Positions 16,693 to 26,259 of a DNA stretch of 64,000 nt are shown here, in pieces (position 1 is the stretch's first letter; each line of letters begins with the position of its first letter). The DNA lies in contig NZ_JAHYSS010000011.1 of the NCBI RefSeq assembly GCF_019802255.1, positions 31,216-95,215 on the forward strand, written 5' to 3'. The position numbers were made by a program, and so were the translations under genes. This DNA is from Pedobacter polysacchareus. Its GTDB lineage: Bacteria > Bacteroidota > Bacteroidia > Sphingobacteriales > Sphingobacteriaceae. The notes below the pieces were generated by a model. That model was not told the origin of the DNA. It ran no database searches and was given only the letters and a program-made list of their open reading frames with translations.

Positions 16693-17274
16693 ATGGCCTT
16701 CCATCAACCTCTAAGCGATCTTCAATTGATCCATCTTTTAAAAGAAGATGATCAACACGCTTTTGCAGAGATTTACAGCCGTTATGCAGAAAAACTAACT
16801 GGTTTTGCCAGTGCTAAACTTTACAGTTTAGAAGATTCCCGCGATGTAATCCATGATGTTTTTGTGAAATTATGGGAGGAGCGGAAGCAATTACAAGTAG
16901 ATCGAAACCTGGAAGCTTATTTGTTTACCTTAATTCGTTACCGGATTGTTGATAAAATCAGGAAGAACATCACCTGTGAAGATTATGCTGCAATCGTACA
17001 GGCTTTACGCGTTAATTACGAATCAGAAACAGAAAAATTAATCGCTGCGAAGGAGATTAAACAAGGAATCGGACAGGCGCTGGATAGACTATCTCCCAGA
17101 GTGAAGGAAATTTATCTGTTAAGTCGCGAAGAACAGCTCAGTATCCCCGAAATAGCAGCAAAATTACAGCTTTCTGAGCAGACCGTAAAAAATCAGCTGA
17201 CTTTTGCGCTCAAGCATTTACGGGAATCGCTGGCGTATCTATCTGTCACCGCATTGATCCTTTGGTGTCATTAA
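16693..17274 (+). CDS. ECF RNA polymerase sigma factor, FecI type
   Basis: 193 aa. Sigma-70 region 2 spans about residues 20-90 ('FAEIYSRYAEKLTGFASAKL...DVIHDVFVKLWEERKQL'). Region 4 spans about 125-180 ('LDRLSPRVKEIYLLSREEQLSIPEIAAKLQLSEQTVKNQL'). A hydrophobic 'LAYLSVTALILW' tail is usual for the Bacteroidetes FecI-like group. It should drive the TonB receptor gene downstream once released by FecR. It is separated from the FecR gene by about 90 bp and reads in the same direction. Confidence 0.93.
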   Translation: MAFHQPLSDLQLIHLLKEDDQHAFAEIYSRYAEKLTGFASAKLYSLEDSRDVIHDVFVKLWEERKQLQVDRNLEAYLFTLIRYRIVDKIRKNITCEDYAAIVQALRVNYESETEKLIAAKEIKQGIGQALDRLSPRVKEIYLLSREEQLSIPEIAAKLQLSEQTVKNQLTFALKHLRESLAYLSVTALILWCH

Positions 17275-17363
17275 TTCAAGAAATACTCCAACCTTAAAAA
17301 TATATTTCATTTTCTTATAGTACCAAACCCTGGTTCAAACGGCTATTGTGAAATTCCGAGAAA

Positions 17364-18344
17364 ATGAATCAAGATCATATTGAAGATTTACTGGACCGTT
17401 ACCTAAAAAAGGAAACTTCCGCCGAAGAAAATCAACTCGTTGAAAAATGGCTGGCAGAACAGGGAAACCCAGGTACTGAATGGCAGGCATTGGACCAGTC
17501 TGGTAAAAATCAATGGCTTGCCAGCGTATTTACAGATATTAAAGATAGCATTCCTGTAAATGAACCTATCGTAGTTAAAATGAAGCCTGAAAAGAAACGG
17601 GCTTATAAAATTGCTGCCGCTGCGGCCATACTGTTTATTTCTCTAAGTGTTTACTTTGGCTGGCCGCTTCTGGAAAAAGGAAGGTTGTTCTCCGACTTAA
17701 CTGCTGTTACGGTTCCTGATCATCAAAATAAACAGATCACGCTGCCTGATGGGAGTAAAGTCTGGTTAAATGAAGGTTCAAAACTGGAATATCCTAAAGC
17801 CTTTAATGGCAAATCAAGAGCAGTTTATCTTTCCGGAGAAGCTTATTTCGATATCCAGCATGACCGCAGTAAACCATTTCTGATCCATACTGGTAAGTTG
17901 CTAACTACCGTTCTTGGGACGGCTTTTAACATCAAATCGGATGCGCAAATGCTGGTTGTTACTGTCACGCGTGGGAAGGTGAAAGTAGAGGACGATGGCA
18001 AACTGTTGAGTATTCTTACACCCAACCAGCAAGTCAGCGTCAATTTATCAAACAGCGCTATTACCGAAAAGACAGTCGACGCTAAAGCTGTTATCAACTG
18101 GAAAGACAGCGATCTGTTATTTGATGACATCACTTTTGCTGATGCTGCCCTACAACTTCAACAACATTTCCAGGTCAGGATTGCCTTTAATAATGAGCAG
18201 CTAAAGCACTGTAGATTTAGTGGCAGCGCCTTGAATGGAGACAATCTGGAAAAGATCTTAAAAGTGATTTGTGCTTTTAATAACGCTACATGGGAGACCA
18301 GGCCAGATGGAATCATCATGATTGATGGTCCAGGCTGCAATTAA
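17364..18344 (+). CDS. FecR-type anti-sigma factor
   Basis: 326 aa with a cytosolic N-terminus, one transmembrane helix (about residues 79-97, 'IAAAAAILFISLSVYFGW') and a periplasmic FecR domain ('KQITLPDGSKVWLNEGSKLEYPKAF', 'RAVYLSGEAYFDIQHDRSKPFLIHTG', 'VLGTAFNI'). The C-terminal STN-like DUF4974 segment ('LLFDDITFADAALQLQQHFQVRIAF') contacts the receptor's STN domain in known systems. It relays substrate occupancy of the receptor to the sigma factor encoded upstream. Confidence 0.93.
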   Translation: MNQDHIEDLLDRYLKKETSAEENQLVEKWLAEQGNPGTEWQALDQSGKNQWLASVFTDIKDSIPVNEPIVVKMKPEKKRAYKIAAAAAILFISLSVYFGWPLLEKGRLFSDLTAVTVPDHQNKQITLPDGSKVWLNEGSKLEYPKAFNGKSRAVYLSGEAYFDIQHDRSKPFLIHTGKLLTTVLGTAFNIKSDAQMLVVTVTRGKVKVEDDGKLLSILTPNQQVSVNLSNSAITEKTVDAKAVINWKDSDLLFDDITFADAALQLQQHFQVRIAFNNEQLKHCRFSGSALNGDNLEKILKVICAFNNATWETRPDGIIMIDGPGCN

Positions 18345-18433
18345 CCACAATCAAAATAATAGAACAATGGATATCAGCTAAGCTTCATCAAACTGCTCAA
18401 ATATGCTCAAGGAAGCATCTGCAGCTATAATCA

Positions 18434-18479
18434 CCTGTAAGCCGACGGCTATCGGCCTACAGGGATCCCGGAATTCCGG
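18434..18479 (+). promoter_or_regulatory. Hairpin and palindrome in the receptor leader
   Basis: CCTGTA-A-GCCGA pairs with TCGGC-C-TACAGG (18434-18463), one mismatch in 12. It is followed at once by GGGATCCC and the perfect palindrome CCGGAATTCCGG (18468-18479). There is no T-run, so it is not a simple terminator. It lies in the 174-bp gap between FecR and the receptor start. Confidence 0.5.
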
Positions 18480-18518
18480 AGTTTTAAACAATTGGACTCA
18501 TTTAAAACATTTAAAACT

Positions 18519-21281
18519 ATGAAAAATTCTGCACATGTGTGGAGGAAAGGGAGGTTTTATGCACCTTTCACTATTGCAATATCATTAAATAAACAATTTA
18601 TCATCTGGCTGATGCGTGTAAGTTTTATCATTTCCTTATTTCTGTTATGCTCTTTTCAATTGTTGCTCGCTCTACCCGTAAATGGACAGGGGATGGGCGA
18701 TACAAAAGTGACAATGAAACTCGATAATGAAGGGCTATTATCCGGCATAAAAAAGATAGAGGCTCAAACTACCTTTCGTTTTTACTATCGCAAAGCTGAT
18801 GTTAAGGAAATCAAAGGGCTCCAGCTCAGTTTAAACACCAGAACCCTGGAAAAAACCTTAACTGAACTGCTGAAAAATACCGACTTTTCATTTCGTCAGA
18901 TGGACAACAATATCTTACTGGAAAAGCGGAAACAGCAAGCTGTTTATACTATAAAAGGCAGGGTAATTGGCAATAACCAGCAAGCGATTGAATTTGCAAC
19001 CCTCCGGATCATCAGAGCAGCTCATCAAAAGATCATTGCTACGGCACTCGCAGATGTGGATGGCAAGTTTAATCTGACGGTTTATGAAAAAGGAGATTAC
19101 CTGATCAAAGTATCTTCTATCGGAGCAGATAGCCTGACACAAAAGATCACCGTAAATGATATGACGTCAATTCAACTGCCGGATATCGTACTCAATTCTT
19201 CCAGTAAACAACTCCACAATGTCACGATTACCAGTCGCAGGCCAGTCATTAGTCAGGAAGCAGATCGGATCATTTATAATCTTCAGGAAGATCCACAAAG
19301 CAAGGTCAGTAGTTTGCTGGACATGATGCGAAAAGTCCCTTTTCTGTCGGTAGATGGACAAGAAAACGTGTTGCTGAAAGGCAGCTCTAGTTACCGTATT
19401 TTTATCAATGGAAAGCCATCGGCGATGATTGAAAGAAACCCAAAAGATGTACTCCGCAGTATTCCTGCCTCTACCATTAAAAGTATCGAGGTAATTACCA
19501 CACCACCTTCTAAATATGATGCAGAAGGGCTGGCCGGAATTATCAATATCATTACCAATAAAGAGATCGCTAATGGCTATCAGGGAACGGTTAATGTGAG
19601 CGAAAAAGGGCCGGTAGGTGGCCCTGGAGGTGCTGGATCCTTCGCTTTTAAAGAAGGGAAATTTGGTTTGTCTTCATTTGCAGGAATAAGCAGAAATAAT
19701 GCTCCTGAGACTATAGGAGAAATGATTCGGACAACCAGAGGGAGTGCGCCTACACATTTAGAACAGCAGAACACGAATCAGACCAATAGTCATACCAGTT
19801 ATGCCGGTCTGGAAGCCAGTTACGAACTGGATTCCCTGCAGCTGCTTTCCAGCCAATTCAATTGGAGTAAGACCAATACTACAGGCTGGGCTACACAAAA
19901 TTCTGTATTGACCGGAGCAAATCAGCAGCAATACCGTTTGTCAAATGATCAGCGTAATAAGGGAGACGGACTGGATGCGGCCATGAATTATCAGTTAGGT
20001 TTTAAAGCAAATAAAGACCAGCTATTGACGATTTCTTACCGCTATATGAAAAACAACAGTTCGCTGTTTAATGTGATCGATCTATTCGATCAGGTCAATT
20101 ATGATCTGTCGGACTACCGTCAGTCTAATGCCGCAAGCATGGATGAACATACGGTGCAGGCAGATTATGTCCAGCCGATTGGAAAAGTAAGAATGGAGAC
20201 TGGTATAAAAGGAATTTTCCGGACAAACAAAAGTGATTTTCAATACCAGAACCTAAATCCGCTGACCGGCCAATATGAAATAGATGCTGCACGTTCCAAT
20301 GTTTTCAATAACAATCAGGATGTGCTCGCCCTTTATAACAGCTATGCTTACCAGACGCGAAACTGGCAGTTCAAGGCTGGATTAAGAGCAGAAGAGACCA
20401 TCATTAATGGAGATTATTTGGAAGGTAATGCGAAACTGCAGCAGAAATACCTGAATGTAGTGCCCGCTATTGTTGCCAATAGAAAGTTTAAAGACGAGAG
20501 TAGTGTGAGCGCCTCTTTTTCCAAAAGGATACAGCGACCGGCTATTGCGCAGTTAAATCCTTTTGTAGACCGCTCCAACCCAAACTTTGAAACCAGTGGA
20601 AACCCGGATCTGAAGCCGATTACTTCTAATGCTTTTCAGCTCAGTTACCTGAAAGCTAAGAAAGGTGTGGTCAGTATTTCCTTGGGCTATCTTTACTTTA
20701 ACAGTGTCATCAATGCATTTTCTTCCTATAACCCTTCAACCAATGTAACCCTCACGCGCTATGAAAATTATGGTAAAGGCCGCGTCTTTAAAACCAATAT
20801 CTATCTTAGTTATCCCTTCACGGAACGTTGGGATGCCAGCTTTAATAGTGACTTAAGACATGTTGCGTTCTATGGCAAGGTCGATCAGGTGGAAGTTAAG
20901 AATTCAAGTTTTGAAGCCTACGTGTATATTTCTACTGGATACCGTTTTGAAAAAGGATGGCGAGCCAATGCAGATTTCACGTTAAAGTCTGGCGGACTTT
21001 TATTGCCATTAGGGAAAACCAATGGATTTAAATCTTCCACTTTTATTGTAAACAAAGATTTTATTCAAAATAAACTAACGCTCTCAGGAGCAGTGAGTAA
21101 TCCATTTACAAAATACAGATTTGTGAATGAAGAGACCATCGGTCCTGATTTTCTGCAAACCAATAATTACCAGACATATTTCAGACGATTTAAGGTCAGT
21201 CTGAACTATCGTTTTGGTAAGCTGAAAGACGAGATAAAAAAGAATAAGCGTGGCATCAAGAACGACGATTTATCGAACTAA
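18519..21281 (+). CDS. TonB-dependent transducer with STN domain (no SusD partner)
   Basis: 920 aa from ATG 18519; an ATG 27 bp upstream lies in a weaker context. A long signal anchor (residues about 30-57) leads into an STN signalling domain ('LLSGIKKIEAQTTFRFYYRKADV', about 68-130). A carboxypeptidase-regulatory-like domain ('YTIKGRVIGNNQQAIEFATLRI', about 140-225) and a plug domain ('LLDMMRKVPFLSVDGQENVLLKG...FINGKPS') come next. The C-terminal outer-membrane barrel of the OMP_b-brl_3 type ends '...YRFGKLKDEIKKN'. The STN domain links it to the adjacent FecI/FecR pair. No SusD follows, so ligand capture differs from SusCD systems; iron-chelate or small-ligand uptake is possible. Confidence 0.88.
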   Translation: MKNSAHVWRKGRFYAPFTIAISLNKQFIIWLMRVSFIISLFLLCSFQLLLALPVNGQGMGDTKVTMKLDNEGLLSGIKKIEAQTTFRFYYRKADVKEIKGLQLSLNTRTLEKTLTELLKNTDFSFRQMDNNILLEKRKQQAVYTIKGRVIGNNQQAIEFATLRIIRAAHQKIIATALADVDGKFNLTVYEKGDYLIKVSSIGADSLTQKITVNDMTSIQLPDIVLNSSSKQLHNVTITSRRPVISQEADRIIYNLQEDPQSKVSSLLDMMRKVPFLSVDGQENVLLKGSSSYRIFINGKPSAMIERNPKDVLRSIPASTIKSIEVITTPPSKYDAEGLAGIINIITNKEIANGYQGTVNVSEKGPVGGPGGAGSFAFKEGKFGLSSFAGISRNNAPETIGEMIRTTRGSAPTHLEQQNTNQTNSHTSYAGLEASYELDSLQLLSSQFNWSKTNTTGWATQNSVLTGANQQQYRLSNDQRNKGDGLDAAMNYQLGFKANKDQLLTISYRYMKNNSSLFNVIDLFDQVNYDLSDYRQSNAASMDEHTVQADYVQPIGKVRMETGIKGIFRTNKSDFQYQNLNPLTGQYEIDAARSNVFNNNQDVLALYNSYAYQTRNWQFKAGLRAEETIINGDYLEGNAKLQQKYLNVVPAIVANRKFKDESSVSASFSKRIQRPAIAQLNPFVDRSNPNFETSGNPDLKPITSNAFQLSYLKAKKGVVSISLGYLYFNSVINAFSSYNPSTNVTLTRYENYGKGRVFKTNIYLSYPFTERWDASFNSDLRHVAFYGKVDQVEVKNSSFEAYVYISTGYRFEKGWRANADFTLKSGGLLLPLGKTNGFKSSTFIVNKDFIQNKLTLSGAVSNPFTKYRFVNEETIGPDFLQTNNYQTYFRRFKVSLNYRFGKLKDEIKKNKRGIKNDDLSN

Positions 21282-21302
21282 AGATCATTTTTAACCATCA
21301 GG

Positions 21303-21355
21303 ATGGTGTGATGTAGGAGAATTGAACTATTTTTATTTTCCTGTCATCACACCAT
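21303..21355 (+). terminator. Long inverted repeat after the TonB receptor
   Basis: ATGGTGTGATG (21303-21313) is the exact complement of CATCACACCAT (21345-21355), with a 31-nt T-rich loop between. It probably ends the receptor transcript, although the T-tract lies in the loop rather than after the stem. Confidence 0.45.
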
Positions 21356-21475
21356 TCAACTGATAAATTGACGTGCTTTAGTACCTGTTTTCATCTTGTC
21401 AATAATATCCTGCATTTGGTCAATCTGATTTCTTTAGAATCAAAAACAGGAATAGTTTTAGGGAAAATTAAGACA

Positions 21476-22648
21476 ATGAAAGACTTTAATTCCCGTGTAA
21501 TTTACCTCGATTGGCTCCGGATATTTGCCATTATAGGCGTGCTTTTATTCCATTCCGCAAGGCCATTTCAACCCGAAGATCCCTGGCACGTCAACAATGC
21601 CGTTAAATCTGAAATACTAGGGGAATTCAGCTATTGGCTGAGTCGTTTCAGAATGCCTTTATTGTTTTTCATTTCAGGAGCAGTCTCCTGGTTTATGATT
21701 AAAGGAAAAACAATTGGCGGGTTTATCATTTTAAGGCTTCGGAGGCTGTTTATTCCATTGCTCTTTGGTATGCTGATCATTGTTCCTCCTCAGGTTTACC
21801 TGGAGCGTGTTAATCAGGGTTACAGCGGAACCTATTTAGATTTCTATCCCAGTATTTTCACTTTTCATCCCTATCCAAAAGGAAACTTCAGCTGGCACCA
21901 CCTTTGGTTCATTGCTTACCTTTTTCTTTATGACCTGATGCTAGCCCCATTCTTTGTGTGGTGCAGATCAGCAAATGCCAGTCGCTTCATTAAAAAGCTG
22001 GAGTTTTTTGGCAGAAGCAAATATGTATATCTGCTCACATTACCCTCAATATTCATTTTTGCAGTAATGGCTTATGATTATCCAGGTACAAATGACCTCA
22101 TCCATGACCCGCTGTATTTCTTTTACTGGCTGCTCTTTCTAATGGTAGGTTTTATCGCTATGCTGCAGCCAAAAATAATGGATAGCCTGGACCGTAATCG
22201 TCATTTTTCTCTAAAAATTGCGTTTTTAACCTTAGTGCTGATCAACGTGATGCGCTGGAATGACTACGATTTTTTTGCGCAGTATCCTGGCGGACATGGT
22301 TGGAGGGCTTACCTGTTTTTAGCCAGACAGCCTATAAACTCCTGGTTCTGGGTTTTTGCCATTCTTGGATATGGAAAGCATTACCTGAATAAATCGCATG
22401 ATATTTTACCTTACCTCAATCAATGTGCTTATCCTTTTTTTATTCTCCACCAAACCATCATTGTAGTGGTCGCCTATTATGTAGTGCGTACAGACGATAC
22501 TGTAGGAATGAAATATTTGTTTATCCTGCTGACTTCTTTTGCCATCTGCATGCTTATCTTTCATCTTTTTATCAGACCCTATCCTCCAATGAGGTTGCTG
22601 TTTGGTATGAAAGCCCTAAAAAAAGCTAGAATAGAAGATGTCATCTAA
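21476..22648 (+). CDS. Acyltransferase 3 family membrane protein
   Basis: 390 aa from ATG 21476; the frame runs further up, but only this ATG opens the family N-terminus 'RVIYLDWLRIFAIIGVLLFHSARPF', with its catalytic-type His. About ten transmembrane helices. 'RFRMPLLFFISGAVSWFM' and 'LRRLFIPLLFGMLIIVPPQ' are standard Acyl_transf_3 segments. Members acylate sugars or glucans at the membrane (OpgC-like). Its last 11 bp overlap the LytS start, so it is translationally coupled to the two-component pair. Confidence 0.88.
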   Translation: MKDFNSRVIYLDWLRIFAIIGVLLFHSARPFQPEDPWHVNNAVKSEILGEFSYWLSRFRMPLLFFISGAVSWFMIKGKTIGGFIILRLRRLFIPLLFGMLIIVPPQVYLERVNQGYSGTYLDFYPSIFTFHPYPKGNFSWHHLWFIAYLFLYDLMLAPFFVWCRSANASRFIKKLEFFGRSKYVYLLTLPSIFIFAVMAYDYPGTNDLIHDPLYFFYWLLFLMVGFIAMLQPKIMDSLDRNRHFSLKIAFLTLVLINVMRWNDYDFFAQYPGGHGWRAYLFLARQPINSWFWVFAILGYGKHYLNKSHDILPYLNQCAYPFFILHQTIIVVVAYYVVRTDDTVGMKYLFILLTSFAICMLIFHLFIRPYPPMRLLFGMKALKKARIEDVI

Positions 22649-23663
22649 ATACTTGCAAACTGTTTTTCCTGCCGTTTATGGGTTATTGATTTATGCTTGC
22701 ATCCGACTAGTCAATGATGTGATTTCCGGAGAACAATTCTGGACCAGGGACTGGAGAACGAATGCAATAGAGATTGGCTGCTCCATTATATTCGGTTACC
22801 TTTTTAAAGGGCTGGTCGACTACTTCCTTCGTGCTAGCCTAAAAAAAGTGGTATTTAATTCTGGATCCGCCCTTAAAGAGTTCTTAAGTCTAATTCTCGC
22901 ATTGGAACTATTGGTGGTCATAACATTTTTTCCTTTAGCTGCTTTTACAGACGACGGATTGCAATGGTACGATGCCATTAACCTGAGCTTGATCCCAGTT
23001 TTATTCTGGCTTTTACATTTTTCTTTTGCCAGAAGTATAAATCTGTTGAAAAAAGCACATGAGCAGCAGGTTAAAATAGAGCAGATTACAAGCGATAAAC
23101 TGCAGACCGAATTGCAATTTCTGAAGGCACAATTTCATCCGCATTTCTTATTTAATGCTTTAAATACGATTTATTTTCAAGTCGATAAAGCCAATACAGC
23201 GGCAAAGTTTAGCATAGAAAAGCTATCAGAATTACTCAGGTATCAGCTGTATGATCAGTCGGAAAAGGTTCCATTGAGCCGGGAGCTGGATTATCTGCAA
23301 ACTTACATCGCCTTGCAAAGACAAAGAATGGAAGAGGATTTAAACCTGAGTATTCAGCTGCAGGAGGAGGGGGACAGCACAGTGCAAATCTATCCTTTAT
23401 TACTCTTACCTTTAGTAGAAAACGCCTTTAAATACGTAGGAGGTACAGGCTCGATTCGAATTGCTATGACTATAACTAACAATGAACTGAGGTTCGAGGT
23501 CTGCAATTCCATCCCGGTACTTCCAGAATATGAAAAGAAAAAGGCTGGGATCGGTCTGGAAAACCTACAAAGAAGATTAGATTTGCTTTATCCCAATCAA
23601 CATCAATTGATCACAGCAAAAGATCATGATCATTTCCTGGCCATTTTAAAAATCACTATATGA
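22638..23663 (+). CDS. LytS-type sensor histidine kinase
   Basis: 341 aa. Four transmembrane helices (residues about 8-140) without a recognised extracellular sensor are followed by a short coiled coil. The His_kinase domain then starts with 'FLKAQFHPHFLFNALNTIYFQ', where His169 is the expected phosphorylation site. The ATP site is 'LLLPLVENAFKYVGG' (N box) and 'GIGLENLQRRLDLLYP'. Overlaps the acyltransferase by 11 bp upstream and the response regulator by 4 bp (ATGA) downstream. Confidence 0.93.
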   Translation: MSSKYLQTVFPAVYGLLIYACIRLVNDVISGEQFWTRDWRTNAIEIGCSIIFGYLFKGLVDYFLRASLKKVVFNSGSALKEFLSLILALELLVVITFFPLAAFTDDGLQWYDAINLSLIPVLFWLLHFSFARSINLLKKAHEQQVKIEQITSDKLQTELQFLKAQFHPHFLFNALNTIYFQVDKANTAAKFSIEKLSELLRYQLYDQSEKVPLSRELDYLQTYIALQRQRMEEDLNLSIQLQEEGDSTVQIYPLLLLPLVENAFKYVGGTGSIRIAMTITNNELRFEVCNSIPVLPEYEKKKAGIGLENLQRRLDLLYPNQHQLITAKDHDHFLAILKITI

Positions 23664-24358
23664 AGATAACCTGTGTCATTACGGATGATGAACCTGTAGC
23701 CAGAAAAGGGCTAAAGGGATATGTAGAAGAGATCGAATTCCTGGAACTCAGTGCCGTATGCAGGGATGCAAATGAATTAGAAGTGTTTTTAAACGCAAAT
23801 ACTGTTGATTTGCTGTTCCTGGATATTGAAATGCCTTATCGCTCTGGATTGGCCGTATTACAATCGCTCTCCGCTCCGCCAAAGGTAATTTTCACCACAG
23901 CCTTTGAAAAGTATGCGATAAACGGATATGACCTGGATATTGTTGATTTCCTGCTTAAACCCATCTCATTTGACCGGTTCTTAAAAGCCTCCAACAAAGC
24001 CTTAGCACTGATCAGGCAGGAAAGAGAAATTGAAAATGATGCCTTTTTTATCAAAACAGAAGGAAAGTTGCTGAAACTTAGCTGGAAGGAAATTCTGTTT
24101 ATCGAAGGAATGGAAAACTATGTAGGGATCCATACTGCGAATAAAAAACACATGGTCCTGATGACTTTAAAAACGATTTTGATGAAAATGCCTGCAGCAT
24201 TTATACAAATCCATAAATCATATGTGCTGAATACAGAAATGATCACCGGTATTGATGGCAATATCATCAGTATCGGTGATCATCAGTTGAATATGTCTAG
24301 GACTTTCAAAGAAGGAATGCTGTCCAGAATGATGGGGAGTAAATTGTTAAGGCTTTAA
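23660..24358 (+). CDS. LytTR response regulator
   Basis: 232 aa. The receiver domain (residues about 3-120) has acidic 'ITDDEPVA', phospho-acceptor Asp55 in 'LLFLDIEMPYRSG', Thr in 'VIFTTAFEKYA' and Lys in 'FLLKPISFDRF'. The LytTR DNA-binding domain (about 132-228) shows 'ILFIEGMENYVGIHT' and 'FIQIHKSYVLN'. It is the cognate regulator of the kinase it overlaps. The operon order suggests it may control the acyltransferase or act on cell-envelope genes elsewhere. Confidence 0.94.
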   Translation: MKITCVITDDEPVARKGLKGYVEEIEFLELSAVCRDANELEVFLNANTVDLLFLDIEMPYRSGLAVLQSLSAPPKVIFTTAFEKYAINGYDLDIVDFLLKPISFDRFLKASNKALALIRQEREIENDAFFIKTEGKLLKLSWKEILFIEGMENYVGIHTANKKHMVLMTLKTILMKMPAAFIQIHKSYVLNTEMITGIDGNIISIGDHQLNMSRTFKEGMLSRMMGSKLLRL

Positions 24359-24411
24359 TCTTCCGTTCCATATTCCCAATTATTTTTCCGATTTTAGCTT
24401 AAAGTAAAATT

Positions 24412-24948
24412 ATGCCTCCCTCAAAGCTTGCCCTTTATCGCCGTAAAAAAGGAATGACTCAGGAACACCTCGCTGAACTATCGGGTGTGACTACTCGTAC
24501 CATTCAACGGATAGAAAAAGGAAGCGTAGTCCCACATATCCAAACTTTGAAAATATTGGCAGACTGCCTCGAAATAGATCCGGAGCTGTTAATGGATGAA
24601 CCGGAGGGGACTGCAAATACGGCTTCCATTACGCCATTATTCCATCTTTTAGCCCTGATCGGTTTGAGTCTGCCTGTTTTGAATATCTTACTTCCATTTC
24701 TGTTGTGGCTGCTCAAAAGAGAGGAGAATCAGGAATATAACCATCAAGGCAAGCAGGTATTGAATTTTCAACTCAGCATGAGTATGCTGCTTTTTCCAGC
24801 AATTGCGCTGATGGTCTTCTATTTTCCATTGGGCTTCCCCTTAACCGTGTTGATCTATGTATTCATGGTGATCATGACCCTGTTAAACCTGTACCGTTCC
24901 ATCAAATTACAACCTGTAAAATATCCATTCTCTTACGTGTTTTTTTAA
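24412..24948 (+). CDS. XRE-HTH protein with DUF4870 membrane domain
   Basis: 178 aa. Residues about 5-60 form an XRE helix-turn-helix ('LALYRRKKGMTQEHLAELSGVTTRTIQRIEKGSVVP'). Residues about 80-165 are a three-to-four-helix DUF4870 membrane domain ('NHQGKQVLNFQLSMSMLLF'). This is a membrane-tethered DNA-binding protein, a fusion seen across Bacteroidota; its regulon is unknown. It follows the LytTR gene by 53 bp and may share its transcript. Confidence 0.88.
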   Translation: MPPSKLALYRRKKGMTQEHLAELSGVTTRTIQRIEKGSVVPHIQTLKILADCLEIDPELLMDEPEGTANTASITPLFHLLALIGLSLPVLNILLPFLLWLLKREENQEYNHQGKQVLNFQLSMSMLLFPAIALMVFYFPLGFPLTVLIYVFMVIMTLLNLYRSIKLQPVKYPFSYVFF

Positions 24949-25077
24949 ATCTGGGAAACTAAGAATTGACAAATGACGCTTTTTGAATAAATAAGGCATG
25001 ATTTGTCGGGTATATGACGTAAGGATGTCGTTGTAGTCAATTGGATTTTGTTGGAGATTTAGTAAAAAATAGACAAC

Positions 25078-26235
25078 ATGAAAAAGCTAATGCTAGCTAT
25101 TGCTTTCTGTTTGGGATTAACAGCAAGTAATGCACAAAATGCCAAAACCATCAAACAGTTAAATGGCCGGACAGTGTCTACAGAGGCATTGACAACCCGG
25201 TTGAACCAGCTCTTAGATAGCGCAGAAGTGGCCGGTTTACAGGTCGTGATACTTAATAACAAAAAACCTGTATGGGCTAAAAGCTTCGGTTTTAAAGATG
25301 TAGAAAGACAAATGCCGCTCAACGACAGTACCGTGATGTACGCTGCTTCTCTGACCAAAGCGGTTTTTGGCTATCTTTTTATGCGTTTGGTGGATAAAGG
25401 CATTTTAGACCTGGATAAACCCATTCGAGACTACCTGAAACTGCCCATCACTGAATACCCGAAATGGAAACAGCTGGGGGAGGACACGGTCTCTTTTGAT
25501 AAAATCACGCCAAGAATGATCCTGAGCCATAGTTCAGGAATGCCGGTCTTGCGTTCCGAATATGGTGATCAACTCCGATTGATCGCCAAACCAGGAGAGA
25601 AATTCTATTACTCCAACGAAGGAATGAACTTGCTGGGCTTCGTGATGGAAGAGTATACTGGCAAAAGCCTTAAAGTATGGACCATAGAAGAGGTATTCGG
25701 ACCGTTACAAATGAAACACACGAGTATGGTTTGGGAGCCTGAGTTTGAAAAGAACTTTTCTTATGCTTATTTTAAAGATGGTAAAAAATACGGTTCTGAA
25801 AGAAGGGAAAGTACGCGTGCAGCAGGATCAATGACGACCACTGCAGCTGATTACGCGAAGTTTGTGGCGAACCTGATGAATAAAAAAGGTTTGTCGAAGA
25901 AGGGGTATGACCAGCTGTTATCGCCTCAGATTCTGGTAAAAAGTAAACGTGGCTTTGGTCCCTTGAAAGATACACTGACGACGGATAATGACCGTATTGA
26001 ATTGGCTTGGGGAATGGGAATTGGGCTGTTCAAAAGCCCAGATGGCACGGCATTCTTTCATACCGGCCGTGGTGAAGCTAATATAAATTATATGGTGGCC
26101 TATCCTGATAAAGGGATTGCAGTTGTTTTATTGAGTAACAGTGAGAACTATGAAGGGGTATATGGAGCTGTCCTGGAGGCTTGTATTGGCGATAAAAATT
26201 CACCTTTAACCTGGCTGGGGCTTCCTACTTACTGA
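25078..26235 (+). CDS. Secreted serine hydrolase, class C beta-lactamase fold
   Basis: 385 aa with a signal peptide (cleavage near ASNAQ). The three active-site elements are visible. SxxK is Ser91-Leu-Thr-Lys94 in 'YAASLTKAVFG', YxN is Tyr178-Ser-Asn180 in 'FYYSNEGMN', and the third box is 'FFHTGRGEAN' near residue 325. Family members include esterases, D-aminopeptidases and penicillin-binding enzymes; a resistance role is not implied. 24 bp after its stop lies a truncated AraC tail. Confidence 0.87.
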   Translation: MKKLMLAIAFCLGLTASNAQNAKTIKQLNGRTVSTEALTTRLNQLLDSAEVAGLQVVILNNKKPVWAKSFGFKDVERQMPLNDSTVMYAASLTKAVFGYLFMRLVDKGILDLDKPIRDYLKLPITEYPKWKQLGEDTVSFDKITPRMILSHSSGMPVLRSEYGDQLRLIAKPGEKFYYSNEGMNLLGFVMEEYTGKSLKVWTIEEVFGPLQMKHTSMVWEPEFEKNFSYAYFKDGKKYGSERRESTRAAGSMTTTAADYAKFVANLMNKKGLSKKGYDQLLSPQILVKSKRGFGPLKDTLTTDNDRIELAWGMGIGLFKSPDGTAFFHTGRGEANINYMVAYPDKGIAVVLLSNSENYEGVYGAVLEACIGDKNSPLTWLGLPTY

Positions 26236-26259
26236 TTAGCCTCAGCGCTTATGATGTGA

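Noticed and set aside
24968..25007. Inverted repeat GACAAAT...ATTTGTC upstream of the serine hydrolase
   Set aside because: Seven bp with 26-bp spacing in A+T-rich DNA; expected by chance and without a regulator nearby.
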